A DNA stretch of 49,699 nucleotides, taken from assembly GCF_001044235.1 (NCBI RefSeq), contig NZ_JYNL01000065.1, positions 1 to 49,699 on the forward strand, given 5' to 3'. This document shows, one piece after another, positions 42,221-49,640 of this stretch (position 1 is the stretch's first letter; each line of letters begins with the position of its first letter). This DNA comes from Mycolicibacterium chlorophenolicum (GTDB lineage: Bacteria > Actinomycetota > Actinomycetes > Mycobacteriales > Mycobacteriaceae). A program made the position numbers and the translations under genes. The notes beneath the pieces were generated by a model. The model saw nothing but the letters and a program-made list of their open reading frames with translations, was not told the DNA's origin and made no database searches.

Positions 42221-42254
42221 TCACGGACCAGGCGCCCGCCAGGACTGGCCGTGA
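42221..42254 (+). terminator. Hairpin after the GNAT gene
   Basis: TCACGG-A-CCAG (42221-42231) pairs with CTGG-CCGTGA (42245-42254) with one bulged A; stem 10 bp, loop 13 nt. It separates the plus-strand genes from the minus-strand block. No T-run. Confidence 0.5.
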
Positions 42255-42460
42255 CGATCGCCTCAGCGATACGCCCACGGTCCAGACATCCGACACATTC
42301 GCCGGCCGCGCTGGAACTTCAGCTCGACTGGTGGCCTTGATAGCTGAACAGGTCCTCGATGAGCAGTCGGGCGCGATCGCTGATAGGTACGCGGGAAGAA
42401 CCGCTCACAAGCGGCCCACACTTCGTTCGGGGTCTCCTCGTAGAAAACGCGCAGCGTATG

Positions 42461-42652
42461 TCAGGAGGCCGCGAGTTTGGCGACGCGCGGGTCGACCGGT
42501 CGCCCGCTTTTCTTACTAAAGGCCACGGCGGTCTTGGCGGCGAGCTTACGTACTTCCAAGCTGTTGGCCGGGGCCTTCTTGTTCGTACTCGTCCGGCTCG
42601 CCGTCGTGGTGTGGGTCTGCGAGGACGTCGTCGCGGGAGTCTTCTCCGTCAT
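42461..42652 (-). CDS. Small basic protein, 63 aa
   Basis: Minus strand, ATG 42652 with GGAGGG nearby (42662-42667). The N terminus is Thr/Ser-rich (TEKTPATTSSQTHTTTASRTSTNKK) and the C terminus is a basic helix (NSLEVRKLAAKTAVAFSKKSGRPVDPRVAKLAAS). It has no Cys and no membrane segment. It overlaps the 3' end of the next gene upstream by 107 bp in a different frame. A nucleic-acid-binding role is possible from its charge, but this is only a guess. Confidence 0.5.
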   Translation of the reverse strand: MTEKTPATTSSQTHTTTASRTSTNKKAPANSLEVRKLAAKTAVAFSKKSGRPVDPRVAKLAAS

Positions 42653-42926
42653 CACCACCGCCCTCCATGGCTACATGTTCTGCGATTGCCTGCAATATGT
42701 CCGAATCGCCCTTGGTGACCAGCTTAGAGGCAGCCAGCGCCAAAAGCAGCGACCAACCCAGCCGGCGCTGTTCCTGGGCGTCGCTGAAGGTCAGCTCTAA
42801 CGCCCACGTCGTGCGCCGCCACCACTCGCTGCGGCGGTCGGCGGTGTTCTTCTGCCGCCAGGTGACCAGCACACCAACGGTGGCGATCAGACCGACGATC
42901 AGCGTGACCCAGGCTTGTGCAGGCAT
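42546..42926 (-). CDS. Small membrane protein with acidic tail, 126 aa
   Basis: Minus strand. ATG 42926 is chosen because TAGCGT (42934-42939) lies 7 nt before it, leaderless, and because it begins at the transmembrane helix (AWVTLIVGLIATVGVLVTW). A basic cytosolic stretch (RQKNTADRRSEWWRRTTWALELTFSDAQEQRRLGW) and a second hydrophobic segment (SLLLALAASKLV) follow. The acidic tail (GGGDDGEDSRDDVLADPHHDGEPDE) overlaps the neighbouring basic protein's N terminus in another frame. Function unknown. Confidence 0.6.
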   Translation of the reverse strand: MPAQAWVTLIVGLIATVGVLVTWRQKNTADRRSEWWRRTTWALELTFSDAQEQRRLGWSLLLALAASKLVTKGDSDILQAIAEHVAMEGGGDDGEDSRDDVLADPHHDGEPDEYEQEGPGQQLGST

Positions 42927-42994
42927 GTTTAGAACGCTAGTCAGCCAGGGTGCACCGCAGCCGACCGCGACACGTTCCGCACCCATGTTTCTCG

Positions 42995-43435
42995 TCATAC
43001 GGCGCACGCTAGAGACCGACCGTGCAGGACGACGACGCCCAAGAACCAAATGACTCGCCGTTTTACATATTGGTAACCTGTCAGGCCTTCCGGCGTGCAC
43101 CACGTGCTGGCGACCGGCGGCGGAGTCGCTGCGGTGATTTCGACTGACGGCGTCGGCGGGCCGGGGTGGCTTGCCGGACTGAGCTTGATCTTCTTCGACG
43201 CGCCGGTTGATGCGATGTCATGGGGCGTGCCGGCGTTGTCTACTACTTCAGGCATGACCGGGCCAACCTCTGGCTTTGACTGCCAATCTGGGAATCGTTT
43301 GATCACGAACCTCGGAGTCAGCGCGGTTGTGGTTCTGGTCGTTGGCTGTGAATTCGAGCGCCACCTGTTTGGGGCTGCGGTCCCGGGTGGGCGTGGCGAC
43401 GGTCGGCTTAGCGGTACTCCCAGGGGTCCAGGCAT
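42995..43435 (-). CDS. Possible Pro/Ser-rich hypothetical protein, 146 aa
   Basis: An open frame on the minus strand that overlaps the 3' end of vapC. The middle (RFVIKRFPDWQSKPEVGPVMPEVVDNAG, then KKIKLSPASHPGPPTPSVEITAATPPPV) has ordinary composition, and a hydrophobic end follows (RRVIWFLGVVVL). No ribosome site precedes ATG 43435 and the first 20 codons use few G/C third bases, so the true start may be later, or the frame may be noncoding. It fills most of the otherwise gene-free gap 42927-43407. Confidence 0.3.
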   Translation of the reverse strand: MPGPLGVPLSRPSPRPPGTAAPNRWRSNSQPTTRTTTALTPRFVIKRFPDWQSKPEVGPVMPEVVDNAGTPHDIASTGASKKIKLSPASHPGPPTPSVEITAATPPPVASTWCTPEGLTGYQYVKRRVIWFLGVVVLHGRSLACAV

Positions 43436-43824
43436 CGGGCGCCGAGCGGTTCGAAGTGTCGGGTGTTGCGGGTCACGACGATCTTGTCGGCGGCCTGGGC
43501 GACGGCCGCGATCAATGCATCGTCGTAGGGAGCGTGCTCTGGCACGCGGTAGGCGGCCAGGATGCGAGCGGCGGCCAGATCGAAAGCCAATGTCCGGTAG
43601 GTGAACACGGGCAGCACTTTGTTGTCGAACCAGCGCCGTAGGTGTTCACCCTGGGCCGGGTCGGTGCGTTCCTTGGCGATCACGCCGCGTTCGATCTCGG
43701 CCAGCGTTGTGGCTGCGATGAACTGTTCGGAGACTTCTACCGAGTCCGCCCATGCCGCTACGGCCGGATTGCGTCCCTGTACGCGCAATGCGGACACCAC
43801 GTTGGTGTCGAGGACGTAGGTCAC
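43408..43824 (-). CDS. vapC: VapC-type PIN-domain toxin, 138 aa
   Basis: A PIN-domain ribonuclease of the VapBC toxin-antitoxin type. The metal-binding acidic residues are visible: Asp 6 (VLDTN), Glu 43 (LAEIERG), Asp 101/102 (YDDALIA) and a TRNTRHF motif near 118-124. Length is typical. It overlaps the antitoxin gene by 4 bp (43821-43824), so translation is coupled. Such modules degrade tRNA or rRNA when the antitoxin is lost and so keep the plasmid in dividing cells. Confidence 0.9.
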   Translation of the reverse strand: MTYVLDTNVVSALRVQGRNPAVAAWADSVEVSEQFIAATTLAEIERGVIAKERTDPAQGEHLRRWFDNKVLPVFTYRTLAFDLAAARILAAYRVPEHAPYDDALIAAVAQAADKIVVTRNTRHFEPLGARCLDPWEYR

Positions 43825-44048
43825 AGTTCTGGGGTGCGGGTGGTCAGGCCGAGGCGTTCAGGTTCGAAGTCGATGTCATGGCCGGTGTCGGCAGCTAGCA
43901 GTACCGACATGGGGACGTCTTCACCCGACAGTCCTGCGGTGAGGATCGCGCGGGCTTCAGCTTCGACGGAGTGATGGTGACGTGCCGCGCGGACGCGCAG
44001 CGCTGCCTTGGTTCCTTCGGGAAGGTTTCGGATCACGATCTGCTCCAT
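43821..44048 (-). CDS. vapB: VapB/FitA-type antitoxin, 75 aa
   Basis: A ribbon-helix-helix N terminus (MEQIVIRNLPEGTKAALRVRAARHHHSVEAEARAIL) of the FitA/VapB kind binds the operator as a dimer, and the C-terminal tail (HDIDFEPERLG) wraps the toxin. It lies directly upstream of vapC with a 4-bp overlap. A perfect inverted repeat upstream (44056-44077) is the likely operator. The -10 box TATCAT on the minus strand (44055-44060 as ATGATA) is 6 nt from ATG 44048, so the message is probably leaderless. Confidence 0.9.
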   Translation of the reverse strand: MEQIVIRNLPEGTKAALRVRAARHHHSVEAEARAILTAGLSGEDVPMSVLLAADTGHDIDFEPERLGLTTRTPEL

Positions 44049-44055
44049 ACATCAA

Positions 44056-44077
44056 TGATATCAAACAAGCGATATCA
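44056..44077. promoter_or_regulatory. vapBC operator: perfect 7-bp inverted repeat
   Basis: TGATATC (44056-44062), an 8-nt spacer, then GATATCA (44071-44077): exactly symmetric arms, overlapping the predicted -10 box of vapB. Fits an autoregulatory VapB/VapBC binding site. Confidence 0.7.
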
Positions 44078-44084
44078 GATCGAT

Positions 44085-44528
44085 GCCCATCGCCTCGGTG
44101 ACCAAGAGAGTGAATCCGGTCGCCGGGCTGCGGCGGTGCAACAGTGACAACGAGGACGCTCTTGCCCTCTATGTCGACGTAGTCGACCTCCCAGTGAGGG
44201 CCGTCCACGAACGGCCGCAGCTTGTCCTGAATTACGGCGGCGTCCAGCACCTCGACACCGTCGACGTGTCCCGGTTCGGCCCCGACGACGAGATACGCAA
44301 CGCCCTCGCACTGGCGAGCCGCAGTCTGTGGGTGGCGATTCGCGAACGCGATGATTGTGCGCGCTGCAGCAGTCGGTGAGCCGCGGTGTCGAAGTTGAGC
44401 GAGCTCTTCCACTCCAGCCAGTGCGTCTCCTGAGTTAGAGCGGGACTGGCTTTATAGATCGCATGCACAAGTGCGGCACGACGTTGCGGAGAGCGTAACG
44501 CCATGCTGGCGTCGATGTTCAGGCTCAT
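44085..44528 (-). pseudogene. Frameshifted and truncated AlbA_2/Schlafen-type gene
   Basis: Minus strand. The first frame (from ATG 44528) gives ALVHAIYKASPALTQETHWLEWKSSLNFDTAAHRL; the reading then continues in another frame as ARTIIAFANRHPQTAARQCEGVAYLVVGAEPG and ends HWEVDYVDIEGKSVLVVTVAPPQPGDRIHSL. Together these are one protein of the AlbA_2 (Schlafen-like, DNA-binding) family, with WLEWKSSL, IIAFANR and YLVVG landmarks. A loss of 1 nt near 44368-44376 breaks the frame. After IHSL the family similarity stops, near the vapBC promoter, so the 3' part is lost too. Confidence 0.7.
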
Positions 44529-44543
44529 AGCTGCGTCGAGCTT

Positions 44544-44557
44544 GTCCGCGCGCGGAC
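44544..44557. repeat. 14-bp perfect palindrome downstream of the relaxase gene
   Basis: GTCCGCGCGCGGAC is perfectly symmetric with no spacer. It lies 93 bp after the relaxase stop, between it and the broken AlbA_2 gene. Could be a protein-binding site or part of a terminator (CTT/AAG flanks extend it). Confidence 0.45.
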
Positions 44558-44649
44558 ACCAAGCGAACTACGAGCAATCGGCCGATCGCGTCCAAATCGG
44601 CAGTGCGGGTAGGCGATCGCCATCCGCGATGCGCTGAGACAACACCGCA

Positions 44650-47499
44650 CTACAGGTCAAGGCCATATCCATCAACGCTGCGCGTCTGCTCAGCGGCCTG
44701 GTGTGTGGTATCGCGGCTGGTCGCGCTGATGCGCTCGTAGGCTGCGGCGCGAGCGCGCGCCTGCGCAGTGTGCTGGCGCCACCTGTCCGCGCGGACGGAG
44801 CGGCGGCGGTCGTTGCGATCGAGCAGCGCCGACACGGTCGCGGGTAGCAGCGCTCTGTCGGTGCGTTCGGCTTCGGCGTGCATGGTGCGCGGTCGGTCGT
44901 CGTTGGCCAGAATCATCCGGAAGTAGTACGCAGCCGCGTGCTTGTTGCCGCGGCGCAGGGTGTGGATCTGCGCCCCGGACGCGAGGCGGCTGTGCTCGTG
45001 GTCGGACTCGCCGCGGATCGGCTGGTAGATGAACGCGTGGTTTTCGTCCTTCCCGCGGGTCATCCCGACGTAGGCCATCGCGCGTGACGCCTTGTCGCTG
45101 AGCACGGTGAAGCAGGCGCCTTGGCGGCTGGAGCTGCCTACGGTGATTCCTTGGGCGGCGTGCAGCGTGGTCGCATAACCCAGGGTGATGTGTTCCCGCA
45201 GGTATTCACCTTCGAACACGGCCCGTGCGGAATCGGTGAGCCGCTCGGCTGCGATCCGACCGTTAGTGGCGTCAACGCGGGCCACCCTCCACCGGTTGCC
45301 GTTGCGGACCTGGTCGATCCGGTTGCTGCGCTGCTGCTGCGGGCCCGGTTCCACCGCGATCGTGGCGTCGTTGTTGCGGCTGATGATGATGTCGCCGACA
45401 CGGATATCTTGGTCGCGGGCGACCCGCACTCCCGGAGTGTTTTCCTCGGTGTAGGTGCCGTGCAGGCGGCGGTTAATGGCGTCGGCGATCTCCCATTTGT
45501 CGCAGATGATCGCCGCGTCTTTCCCGCCAGCGCGAGCCGCAATGTAGGCGTTGGTGGCGTCGTCGGCCATCGCGATCGGGTCACCGGTGTGCAACCGGCC
45601 TTCGTTGCGATACCAGCCGACGGCCTTGCGCAGCCGGTTTCCGTGTCCGGAGCGCAACGCCAGGCTCATATCGCGCTCTTCGGCGCTGCGCATCCGCCAC
45701 ACTTCACCGAGACGCTGCGACCAGGGCAGGTCAGCGCACAGGTTCTCGAACATGCCGCCACGCGCTTTGACCGGTGACAGCTGGTAGGCGTCGCCGACGA
45801 GCACCATCTTGGCGTGCCCCATGCTGGCGCAAGCGAGCAGCTTCTTCAGCTCGGGGGTACCGACCATGGACGCCTCGTCGACGATCACCACGGTGCGCCG
45901 GTCCACGTCCAGTTGATTGTCCTCGATGAGCTTGAGCGCTTTGGCGACGGTGAGGCCGCGGTCCCCGGCCTCGTCGCGCATCGCCTCGTCGACCGCTTTA
46001 CCGGTCGGCGCCAGCACCAGCACTTCCTTGCCAGCACGGTGCGCCGCGGCGCGCAGCACCTTCAACGAGTGCGTCTTGCCCGCGCCGGCGGGCGCTTGCA
46101 GCGGCTGCACCAAATGTGGGGAGTCGGCGATATTGCGGATCGCGCGGGCCTGATCGGCCGACAGATCGCCGATGTCCTCGGCGCGCACATCCAGCCGCGT
46201 GCGCGCGTCTTCCTCGTCGATCATGTCGAACACGCGCTCTTCTTCGGCGATCACCGCGTCCACGGTGAACCGCTCGTGGCCTTCGCGGTGGTGGCCTTCC
46301 CGCGGCGCGGAGACACGCACCGCGACCACGCCGACGATCTTTTCGATGACCTCACGCGGATCGCCGGGGGCATCAACCGGGAGCAGCGCGCCGACGAGTT
46401 CCACTAAGTCCGCGCGGGTAAATGCGGCTTTGTCGATTCCCGCGACCATCCGCGTCAGCCGCGCCCGGTCCAGCAGCAGGCGCGGCGCGCTCGCGCGGGC
46501 GCGCCGCGCTTCCTGATGCGCGGCGCGATCCATCTCCAATCCGCGCGCGTCGGCGCGCCACTGCTCTTTCAGCTCCGCCCACGCGAGCGATTCGGGTTTC
46601 TGGGGGCGCGTCGCTTTTTGGGCCATCTGCAGCTGTGCCGCGGTGGGTTCGCCGTCGACGACCACCAGGTTGTCGCGCGCCCATTCGCGCAGCCGCGTGG
46701 AGCGCTGCGACCACGCCTTGATGCATTTTCTGGTGATGCCGGCAATTTCGGCCATGCCGGAGTGCTCACCGACAGCCACCCACTCGAAACCGCGCTCCGC
46801 CGTCAGCTCGTGACGTAATACGGCCTGGTAAACGATCCCGGCGGCCTTGGCTTCGTGGTGCAGCGATTTGGAGTCAATCGACACCAGCTTGCCGTCGGCG
46901 CGGGCCTGCCGATTCGGCAGGATGACGTGGGTGTGTAGGTGCGGATCGCCGCACCTGGACGTTTCGTGCTGGTAGCCGATTGTCACCAACCCGGGAAGCC
47001 GCTCGAGATCTTTTTTCCCGGTCAGCGGGTTGTGCACCCGGGTGTATCCAGCATGTTCATGCAGGTAATCCAGGGCCGCTTTGACGGCCCGCATGTGCGC
47101 CTCTGCGACGACTTTCTCGTTGATGTCGCTGGTCAGGGCCCGCACCACCGAGACACTCTTGGGTGCGGCGAACGTGAGGTCGAAGCCGTGCACGGACTCC
47201 TTGGTGAAGGCCCGTCCGGTCGCCCCGTTCGGGGCGATTCCGTCGTCGAGCCACGTCGTGGCATCCTCACCGTCAGCAAACCCGCCAGCGACAGCGGCGT
47301 TACTCAACCCGGTCAGCTCGGCGACCCGGCCCGCGTCGCCAGTGATGATCCACGTCGGCACCCGCGTGTCGCCTTCGGAGTAATACTCGCCGAGGCCGCC
47401 GTTGGCGGCCTGGCGGTCCATCGCCGACTGCTTGGCCTCGTTAGCGGTCTTCTCGTAGTAGGCGATGCTCCAACGCGACAACCGCGAAATCGTCAACAC
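44650..47499 (-). CDS. MobF (TrwC/TraI/TraA-type) relaxase-helicase, 949 aa
   Basis: Relaxase that nicks oriT and stays bound to the transferred strand. The N terminus LTISRLSRWSIAYYEKTANEA has the catalytic Tyr pair (14/15). The metal site is in CGDPHLHTHVILPN (His 187, 189, 191). The C-terminal half is a RecD-type helicase: motif I APAGAGKTHSL (Lys 475), a DEAS motif (IVDEASMVG), and later helicase motifs to YVGMTRGKDENHAFIY. GTG 47499 is chosen (GGGAGGTGG site, 47507-47515) because it gives the standard MobF start; the longer frame from 47595 crosses the hairpin region. It is on the strand opposite the T4SS genes. Confidence 0.93.
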   Translation of the reverse strand: MLTISRLSRWSIAYYEKTANEAKQSAMDRQAANGGLGEYYSEGDTRVPTWIITGDAGRVAELTGLSNAAVAGGFADGEDATTWLDDGIAPNGATGRAFTKESVHGFDLTFAAPKSVSVVRALTSDINEKVVAEAHMRAVKAALDYLHEHAGYTRVHNPLTGKKDLERLPGLVTIGYQHETSRCGDPHLHTHVILPNRQARADGKLVSIDSKSLHHEAKAAGIVYQAVLRHELTAERGFEWVAVGEHSGMAEIAGITRKCIKAWSQRSTRLREWARDNLVVVDGEPTAAQLQMAQKATRPQKPESLAWAELKEQWRADARGLEMDRAAHQEARRARASAPRLLLDRARLTRMVAGIDKAAFTRADLVELVGALLPVDAPGDPREVIEKIVGVVAVRVSAPREGHHREGHERFTVDAVIAEEERVFDMIDEEDARTRLDVRAEDIGDLSADQARAIRNIADSPHLVQPLQAPAGAGKTHSLKVLRAAAHRAGKEVLVLAPTGKAVDEAMRDEAGDRGLTVAKALKLIEDNQLDVDRRTVVIVDEASMVGTPELKKLLACASMGHAKMVLVGDAYQLSPVKARGGMFENLCADLPWSQRLGEVWRMRSAEERDMSLALRSGHGNRLRKAVGWYRNEGRLHTGDPIAMADDATNAYIAARAGGKDAAIICDKWEIADAINRRLHGTYTEENTPGVRVARDQDIRVGDIIISRNNDATIAVEPGPQQQRSNRIDQVRNGNRWRVARVDATNGRIAAERLTDSARAVFEGEYLREHITLGYATTLHAAQGITVGSSSRQGACFTVLSDKASRAMAYVGMTRGKDENHAFIYQPIRGESDHEHSRLASGAQIHTLRRGNKHAAAYYFRMILANDDRPRTMHAEAERTDRALLPATVSALLDRNDRRRSVRADRWRQHTAQARARAAAYERISATSRDTTHQAAEQTRSVDGYGLDL

Positions 47500-47552
47500 A
47501 GGTGACCACCTCCCAGACTGATCGCGTCGGCCCGCCCGCAGGGGGACGAGAC

Positions 47553-47583
47553 GGTTGTGGACGCGCCCCGCGCGGCCACAACC
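47553..47583. repeat. 31-bp hairpin, candidate relaxase-binding repeat
   Basis: GGTTGTGG (47553-47560) pairs exactly with CCACAACC (47576-47583). Inside, CGCG (62-65) pairs with CGCG (71-74) after one mismatch, leaving a 5-nt loop (CCCCG). It lies 54 bp upstream of the relaxase start codon, as do the binding hairpins of many oriT sites. Confidence 0.6.
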
Positions 47584-47589
47584 AGTCTT

Positions 47590-47611
47590 GCACATCCTTG
47601 TGCCAATGTGC
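47590..47611. repeat. Overlapping inverted repeats beside the hairpin
   Basis: GCACAT (47590-47595) pairs with ATGTGC (47606-47611); inside, GCACA also pairs with TGTGC at 47599-47603. The two foldings exclude each other. A TATAAG box on the minus strand (47618-47623) could start relaxase transcription just upstream. Confidence 0.4.
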
Positions 47612-47934
47612 CCGAAGTCTTATAGGGCTGGGGGCATGGTGGAGGCATGCGGGTGTGAACAGGGGGTAGGTGGGGTTGGAGATGGTGCCAGTGGAGGGGT
47701 GTGGGCGGGCTTATGGTGAGGGGGGATTGAAGGCGAGTGGGCGGTGGGATGGTGAGCGGGGGAGGAAATGTTGGTGTGCCAGGTGGGCAGGGAGCCGCGC
47801 GTGGGCGCGGCGGGCCTGGCCGGAGGAACGGCGAGCGGCCGAGTAGCCGAGGACCAGGGCGGGTCGCAGTGGGGCACTGGCGCTGTGAGGCCGCGGGTAG
47901 GGAGTAACCAGCTAACGATGGAGAGGGACGGGCG

Positions 47935-48048
47935 ATGGGCAAGATCAAGGCAGGAATAGGGGCGGCTGCGGGCGTCCTGGTGGTGACCGGATGGCTGATG
48001 ATCAGCCATACCTTGGACTGGGGCATGTCGGCGGTACTGCCGCAGTGA
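47935..48048 (+). CDS. Single-helix membrane peptide, 37 aa
   Basis: ATG 47935 follows GAGAGGGA. The peptide begins with a basic tip (MGKIKAG), then one transmembrane helix (IGAAAGVLVVTGWLMISH) and a short polar end (TLDWGMSAVLPQ). The pattern is that of a small single-span membrane peptide. Its proximity to the probable oriT region is noted without a function. A hairpin lies 73 bp downstream. Confidence 0.5.
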   Translation: MGKIKAGIGAAAGVLVVTGWLMISHTLDWGMSAVLPQ

Positions 48049-48120
48049 GCGGCGGGGTAAGCGCGGCCGGCGAGTAGGTGCGCCAGCACCACGAGCGCGG
48101 CATCGCGCGTCACCCTTGTT

Positions 48121-48151
48121 GCGGGCGCCGCCTGGCTGAGTGGGCGCCCGC
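48121..48151. terminator. 9-bp hairpin between converging genes
   Basis: GCGGGCGCC (48121-48129) pairs exactly with GGCGCCCGC (48143-48151), loop 13 nt. It lies between the plus-strand 47935 gene and the minus-strand 48160 gene and could serve both. Confidence 0.5.
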
Positions 48152-48159
48152 GGTGGTGG

Positions 48160-48333
48160 TTATTGGCTGTGGAGCATGGCGTCGCGTAGCGCTTCGAGCA
48201 GGTCGACGTTTTCGCCGAGGATGACGGTGTCGTGGCCCCACTGGCTGTAGGTGCCGGTGGTGGAGTCGATGAAGAATGGGATGTCGACCGGTCGGCCGGC
48301 GGTGGTGCGGGAGATGGTTCCGCTGATGATCAT
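48160..48333 (-). CDS. Small hypothetical protein, 57 aa
   Basis: Minus strand, ATG 48333 with GAAAGGA before it. The sequence MIISGTISRTTAGRPVDIPFFIDSTTG is strand-rich, then SQWGHDTVILGENVDLLEALRDAMLHSQ ends in a helix. The GC third-base pattern is normal for the window. No family recognised. It lies downstream of the DUF4192 gene, beyond a strong hairpin. Confidence 0.55.
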   Translation of the reverse strand: MIISGTISRTTAGRPVDIPFFIDSTTGTYSQWGHDTVILGENVDLLEALRDAMLHSQ

Positions 48334-48362
48334 GTCGGGTGTCCTTTCGGGCTGTGGTTGGT

Positions 48363-48390
48363 GGCGCCGGCCCTGGGGAGGGCCGGCGCC
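48363..48390. terminator. 11-bp perfect hairpin after the DUF4192 gene
   Basis: GGCGCCGGCCC (48363-48373) pairs exactly with GGGCCGGCGCC (48380-48390) around a 6-nt loop, 12 bp past the DUF4192 stop. Likely terminator for that minus-strand gene. Confidence 0.65.
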
Positions 48391-48401
48391 GGCTGGCTGG
48401 C

Positions 48402-49352
48402 CTATTTCTGGTGGCGGATGGTGATTCGGGAGAGGACCTCGCGCACCTGGGTGGGGGAGAAGCCTGCCTGGAGGGCGGTCAGGAGCAGCTCAGCGAGGCG
48501 GGGGTAGTCCAGGCGCTGGGCGTTGGCGTCGAGTGCTGCGGTGTCGAGTGCGATTCCGGCGCGAATGGTGTCGGAGGCGGCGTAGTAGCAGGCTGCGGCC
48601 ATGGTGAGGATTTCGAGGCGGCTGGCGCCGGTGAGCTGATTGGCGAGGTGCGTCCAGAGCCGGGCGGCGGGGGCGGCGTGGTCGACGCTGAGCAGCAGCA
48701 GGGTGTCGCGAAGGTGGACGTCTTGGATAAGCAGGCTGACGCGGGTGGCCAGGTCTGGGTGACTGGCCGCGTGGGCGGAGCCGGTGATGATGGCGGCAAT
48801 GGTCTCGAAGGTGTCAATGAGGAATTCGGCGGGGTCGACGTTGACGATCGGGACGGGATTGGTAGTGGGAGTGAATTCTGCGACGATTTCGTCTCTGTTG
48901 GCGGCGATGCGGTCGCCGGCCAAGACGGTTTCGGCGGCGAATACGCTGTCGCGGAACGGTGTGACGGGGCCGCGCTCGCCGCGGTCGATGTCGGTCCACT
49001 GACCGGGCTGGTCCAGCGATGGGGTGATGAGGCGGACAAGGGTGGCGATGTCGAGTTCGGCGAGTCCGTCGCGGACGATGTCGAGGGTGGTGGCGGCGTG
49101 GTCGGCGATCCAGTCGCCGCAGACTGCGACGAGGATCGCGGACGTAACGTCGTGGAAGGCGGGGGCGGCGACGCTGGTGAGTTGGCGGGCGGCGGTGGGG
49201 TCGATGTCGAAGCGCAGGGCATTGCGGACTTCGTCTTGCGCGTCGCCGGTGTGCAGGAGCAGCACGATGATGCTCGCTTCGGGGGTGAAGCGAAGGATTG
49301 CGGGGATGGCGGCGAGGATCTCGGCGTTGTCGTCGATGTTGAGGTGGAACAT
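48402..49352 (-). CDS. DUF4192 family protein, 316 aa
   Basis: Minus strand, ATG 49352 with GGAGAA upstream. The family pattern is seen: an early IPAILRFTPEASIIVLLLHTGD (about 16-37), then HDVTSAILVAVCGDW, GERGPVTPFRDSVFAAETVLAG and a helical end (RLEILTMAAACYYAASDTIRAGIALDTAAL). DUF4192 proteins are common in actinobacteria and their plasmids; their function is not known. No signal peptide or membrane segment. Its place near the relaxase side of the plasmid gives no clear hint. Confidence 0.8.
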   Translation of the reverse strand: MFHLNIDDNAEILAAIPAILRFTPEASIIVLLLHTGDAQDEVRNALRFDIDPTAARQLTSVAAPAFHDVTSAILVAVCGDWIADHAATTLDIVRDGLAELDIATLVRLITPSLDQPGQWTDIDRGERGPVTPFRDSVFAAETVLAGDRIAANRDEIVAEFTPTTNPVPIVNVDPAEFLIDTFETIAAIITGSAHAASHPDLATRVSLLIQDVHLRDTLLLLSVDHAAPAARLWTHLANQLTGASRLEILTMAAACYYAASDTIRAGIALDTAALDANAQRLDYPRLAELLLTALQAGFSPTQVREVLSRITIRHQK

Positions 49353-49474
49353 GTTGTTCTCCGTTTCGAGTAGGTGTTGAGGGCGCCGGTCAGCGCTGGG
49401 GTGCTGGGGGACCGGCGGGGTGGGCCTGTCAGCCGGGAGTCGCGGTGGATGAGCTGGAAGCGGATTTCTGGCCG

Positions 49475-49550
49475 CGAGCGTCAGCGAGCTTGGTAGGGCC
49501 GGAAATGCCGCTGGAGCCGCACGGCGCAGCGGGAGCCGAGCGTCAGCGAG
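49475..49550 (+). repeat. Direct repeat of CGAGCGTCAGCGAG
   Basis: Two identical 14-bp copies at 49475-49488 and 49537-49550, 62 bp start to start. The segment between also has an inverted CCGCTG/CAGCGG pair (49508 and 49526). Confidence 0.6.
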
Positions 49551-49587
49551 GCGGGAGCGAAGACGGGCGAGCCCACCGCGCGGAGGT

Positions 49588-49640
49588 TGACAGGGTCAGG
49601 GTCCCTGTCGGTCAGACTGTGACCCCATCTGACAGGGTGA
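49588..49640. repeat. Cluster of GACAGGG repeats and nested inverted repeats
   Basis: GACAGGG at 49590-49596 faces CCCTGTC at 49604-49610 (7-nt spacer); a third GACAGGG lies at 49632-49638. Between them GGTCA/TGACC (49611-49625) forms another inverted repeat. Could be an operator or an origin-linked iteron set. Confidence 0.5.

Larger units (their letters stand above)
47500..47934. other. 435-bp region with no clear gene in front of the relaxase: probable oriT region
   Basis: The relaxase-proximal part holds two inverted repeats (47553-47583 and 47590-47611). Next, from about 47630 to 47770, the plus strand is strongly G-rich and C-poor, an unusual strand bias. Position next to a MobF relaxase gene, inverted repeats and strand asymmetry are typical of an origin of transfer. 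The nick site cannot be told from sequence alone. Open frames on the minus strand here have poor composition and were rejected. Confidence 0.5.

Noticed and set aside
42255..42460. Possible gene remnant on the minus strand (e.g. RARLLIEDLFSYQGHQSS)
   Set aside because: Protein-like in two different frames but too short and without a start; may be a decayed gene, not supportable.
47500..47595. Longer N terminus of the relaxase
   Set aside because: MobF proteins begin at the LTISRLSRWS motif, and the extra part covers the hairpin region; GTG 47499 has a good ribosome site.
47493..48113. 206-residue minus-strand frame over the oriT region
   Set aside because: Extremely Pro/Thr/His-rich, a by-product of the G-rich plus strand; no ribosome site.
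48479..49373. Long open frames on both strands opposite the DUF4192 gene
   Set aside because: They are shadows: low-complexity Gly/Asp or Pro/Ser composition, while the minus-strand DUF4192 frame has a family pattern and ribosome site.
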